A stretch of DNA of 23,196 bases from a virus, in the IMG/VR virus record IMGVR_UViG_3300025120_000586, positions 1-23,196 of that record; one strand, 5' to 3'. Both the position numbers and the translations under genes were made by a program. Below, piece after piece: positions 21,527 to 23,196 of this stretch (position 1 is its first letter; each line of letters begins with the position of its first letter). A model generated the notes under the pieces. The model worked only from the letters and a program-made list of their open reading frames with translations, was not told the origin of the DNA and made no database searches.

Positions 21527-23196
21527 TATCTTCGTCCATCTACATTAACGTCTGCTCTAAATGTACCAAATCTCCATGTTTCATTAACGGCTGTGTTTTG
21601 TATTTTAATATTTGCAAGTCTTCCTCTAGCTCTTGTATCTATTTTTTGTGTAGTTGAGTTTATAGTAAAAGGACCTAATTGTGAACTTGTTCCTGCATCG
21701 ACAGGAAAATTTTTAAGAAATATTGTTACTACAGCGTTACCTTGTAAATTTTTAAAATCAGGTAAAAATCTACTAACTCTTAACAAGTACTCACCATCTC
21801 CTTCAGTTGGTAAATCAAAATCGCCTGATTGTATGTAAGCTGGAATTGCTGTTGTTGTACCATTTAATGCTACCTCATTATTTCCTACTTCATGTGCATA
21901 ATATAGTGAAGACCCAAATGTATTAGTCGCTCCACTTAAAATAGGTAACGATGGTGTACTTGTTGTAGTATATTCAGTTGCATAAGGTACGTCATAAGTA
22001 CTAGCATCTGCATAAGAACTTCTAGCAAGACTCATCGTTGACCAAGTATTTTCCACATAATTATAAGTTACTGATCTATTATTTTGTGTAGCAGGATTTC
22101 CCGAAGGTGTTCCTGCAGGATAGAACCAAACTATTTCATTAAATAAAGAATTGTGAGACGCATAAATAATTTCATTAGAAGAATAGTTTACCCCAACATT
22201 TGAACCGGTAGTCGTGAATACAAAATCTTCTACAAGTGATGGAAGTAATTTAACTGTACCATCAAATACAAAGAATCCTCCTCCTGAACCCATCCAATAA
22301 ACCCTACCATCTGCGTAAACAACTGCGTGTTGACCAATACATCCACAGTTAGAACCCACTTGTCTTATTGAAAAAGTAAATGGAGGACCAACAAATTGCA
22401 TAGTATAAGCTGCTTGGTCTGTTAAAATTAAATTATAATCCTTACCTGAAACGGCAGCTACAATTTTATTACCTGTATCCAATCTAAAAGTACCCGCTGT
22501 ATTAACTGACGTTGGTTGATAAACACTGTAATTTTCTTGATCACTAAATCTAATAAACATAGGATCTTGTGTTGTTGTATCTCCTATTGTTGTTTCAGTT
22601 CCAAAATGAACAACGTGTCTATCTCTATCTGAAGTAATGGTAAGTCTTGTTTTTGTAGGAGCTCCAGCCATGATTACAGCTCTAACTTCTAAAGGATTTG
22701 ACACAGCTGGATTCCATACAAAAGTTTTACCATCTTTAACTGTAGCAATTAATTGCGCACCAAAATTATCAAGTGACCATGATCCAGGATCTAGAACAAC
22801 TGAAGAAGTTGTAGAACCTGAACCCCAAGTTAATCTACTCCATGTACTTGTACCCCAACCATAACCATAAGTTTGAATTGTAGGGCCTATTTCTTCGTAA
22901 GGATTAATACTAGCACTCCCTGCAGTAGACATACCTGTACCAGTTTCATTAGATTTCATTTGTATTGTAAATGTATTTGTTGTTACGGTTAATATTTCAA
23001 AAGTAAAATCTTGAAAATTAGCAACCGTAAAACCTGTTGCACCACCTCCTGGTAGTGATACGGAAGTAAATGTAATATATTCACCAACGTCTAAACCATG
23101 ACTAGCTTTAGTAACGGTTACTACATTTGAGTTTTGTGTTGATGTAAAAGTTGCACCAGTTATTGCTGTTGCAAGTGGTGTAACGTCATAAAATTT
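21526..23196 (-). CDS. Large beta-rich tail protein (tail nozzle/tubular B-like), 5' end cut
   Basis: The frame is open to the right edge; the internal ATG at 22959 is not the start, because the 79 codons upstream stay open with protein-like sequence (GLDVGEYITFTSVSLPGGG and similar). At least 556 residues are visible. The protein is rich in Thr, Ser, Gly, Tyr and Asn, with beta-propeller-like repeats such as VYWMGSGGGFFVFDG and TDQAAYTMQFVGPPFTFSIR. This look is typical of podovirus tail nozzle or tubular proteins (T7 gp12-like, P22 gp10-like) that close the tail and carry receptor-binding parts. The family assignment is by composition, pattern and position and not by a diagnostic motif. It heads the visible part of the virion operon. 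Confidence 0.65.
   Translation of the reverse strand, partial: KFYDVTPLATAITGATFTSTQNSNVVTVTKASHGLDVGEYITFTSVSLPGGGATGFTVANFQDFTFEILTVTTNTFTIQMKSNETGTGMSTAGSASINPYEEIGPTIQTYGYGWGTSTWSRLTWGSGSTTSSVVLDPGSWSLDNFGAQLIATVKDGKTFVWNPAVSNPLEVRAVIMAGAPTKTRLTITSDRDRHVVHFGTETTIGDTTTQDPMFIRFSDQENYSVYQPTSVNTAGTFRLDTGNKIVAAVSGKDYNLILTDQAAYTMQFVGPPFTFSIRQVGSNCGCIGQHAVVYADGRVYWMGSGGGFFVFDGTVKLLPSLVEDFVFTTTGSNVGVNYSSNEIIYASHNSLFNEIVWFYPAGTPSGNPATQNNRSVTYNYVENTWSTMSLARSSYADASTYDVPYATEYTTTSTPSLPILSGATNTFGSSLYYAHEVGNNEVALNGTTTAIPAYIQSGDFDLPTEGDGEYLLRVSRFLPDFKNLQGNAVVTIFLKNFPVDAGTSSQLGPFTINSTTQKIDTRARGRLANIKIQNTAVNETWRFGTFRADVNVDGRR

Noticed and set aside
21488-21838. Plus-strand ORF of 116 residues opposite the tail gene end
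   Set aside because: Its hydrophobic sequence is the complement of Thr/Asn/Lys-rich tail codons; it spans three real minus-strand genes and has no start signals.
21526-22959. Tail gene starting at the internal ATG 22959
   Set aside because: The same frame remains open to position 23196 with sequence typical of tail proteins, so the true start lies beyond the window.
1-23196. Diversity-generating retroelement, tRNA genes or attachment sites
   Set aside because: I saw no reverse transcriptase, no template/variable repeat pair, no tRNA cloverleaf and no integrase.

Overview
The window is a stretch of an AT-rich (by eye about one third G+C), densely coded, tailed double-stranded DNA phage genome. 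Its gene content and wording match marine podovirus-like phages of the SAR11/SAR116-infecting and uncultured ocean type. No integrase, repressor, terminase, portal, capsid, RNA polymerase or tRNA gene is visible, so the window is an internal part of a genome that continues on both sides. The host is not provable from the sequence; the base composition would suit Pelagibacter-like marine bacteria.

Left part (1-1540): a truncated small gene and two small unknown genes on the minus strand, then three short plus-strand genes (906-1539) that run head-on into the replication operon. An A/T-type intrinsic terminator for the minus strand lies between them (about 1554-1577).

Replication part (1595-10507): reading in the minus direction, the order is a coiled-coil protein (8362-7814), an SSB-like protein (7802-7011), an archaeo-eukaryotic-type primase (7008-5434), a UvrD/Rep-like SF1 helicase, a DUF3310 protein, a four-cysteine zinc-ribbon protein and a family A DNA polymerase with proofreading domain. 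A SNF2-type helicase (8432-9859, plus strand) diverges from this operon at a compact two-way promoter and then overlaps the end of a RecB/Cas4-like PD-(D/E)XK nuclease (10507-9839). Together these look like a complete replication and recombination set that uses no T7-gp4-type primase-helicase. The polymerase has leucine at the position equivalent to E. coli Pol I Phe762.

Virion part (10520-23196, all minus strand): reading in the direction of transcription from the right edge, there is a large tail protein cut by the window edge, four small proteins (54, 111, 45 and 65 residues), two glycosyltransferases of different folds, then a cassette of likely DNA-ejection proteins (342, 154, 282, 825 and 1122 residues) and a 58-residue membrane protein that starts with GTG. 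Many junctions are TAATG or ATGA overlaps, so this is one translationally coupled operon.

The most interesting points are the non-T7-like replisome, two plus-strand genes with the same TATAAT-N5-ATG (apparently leaderless) start, the overlapping face-to-face promoters at 8384-8426, the glycosyltransferase pair inside the virion operon, and several very small genes.
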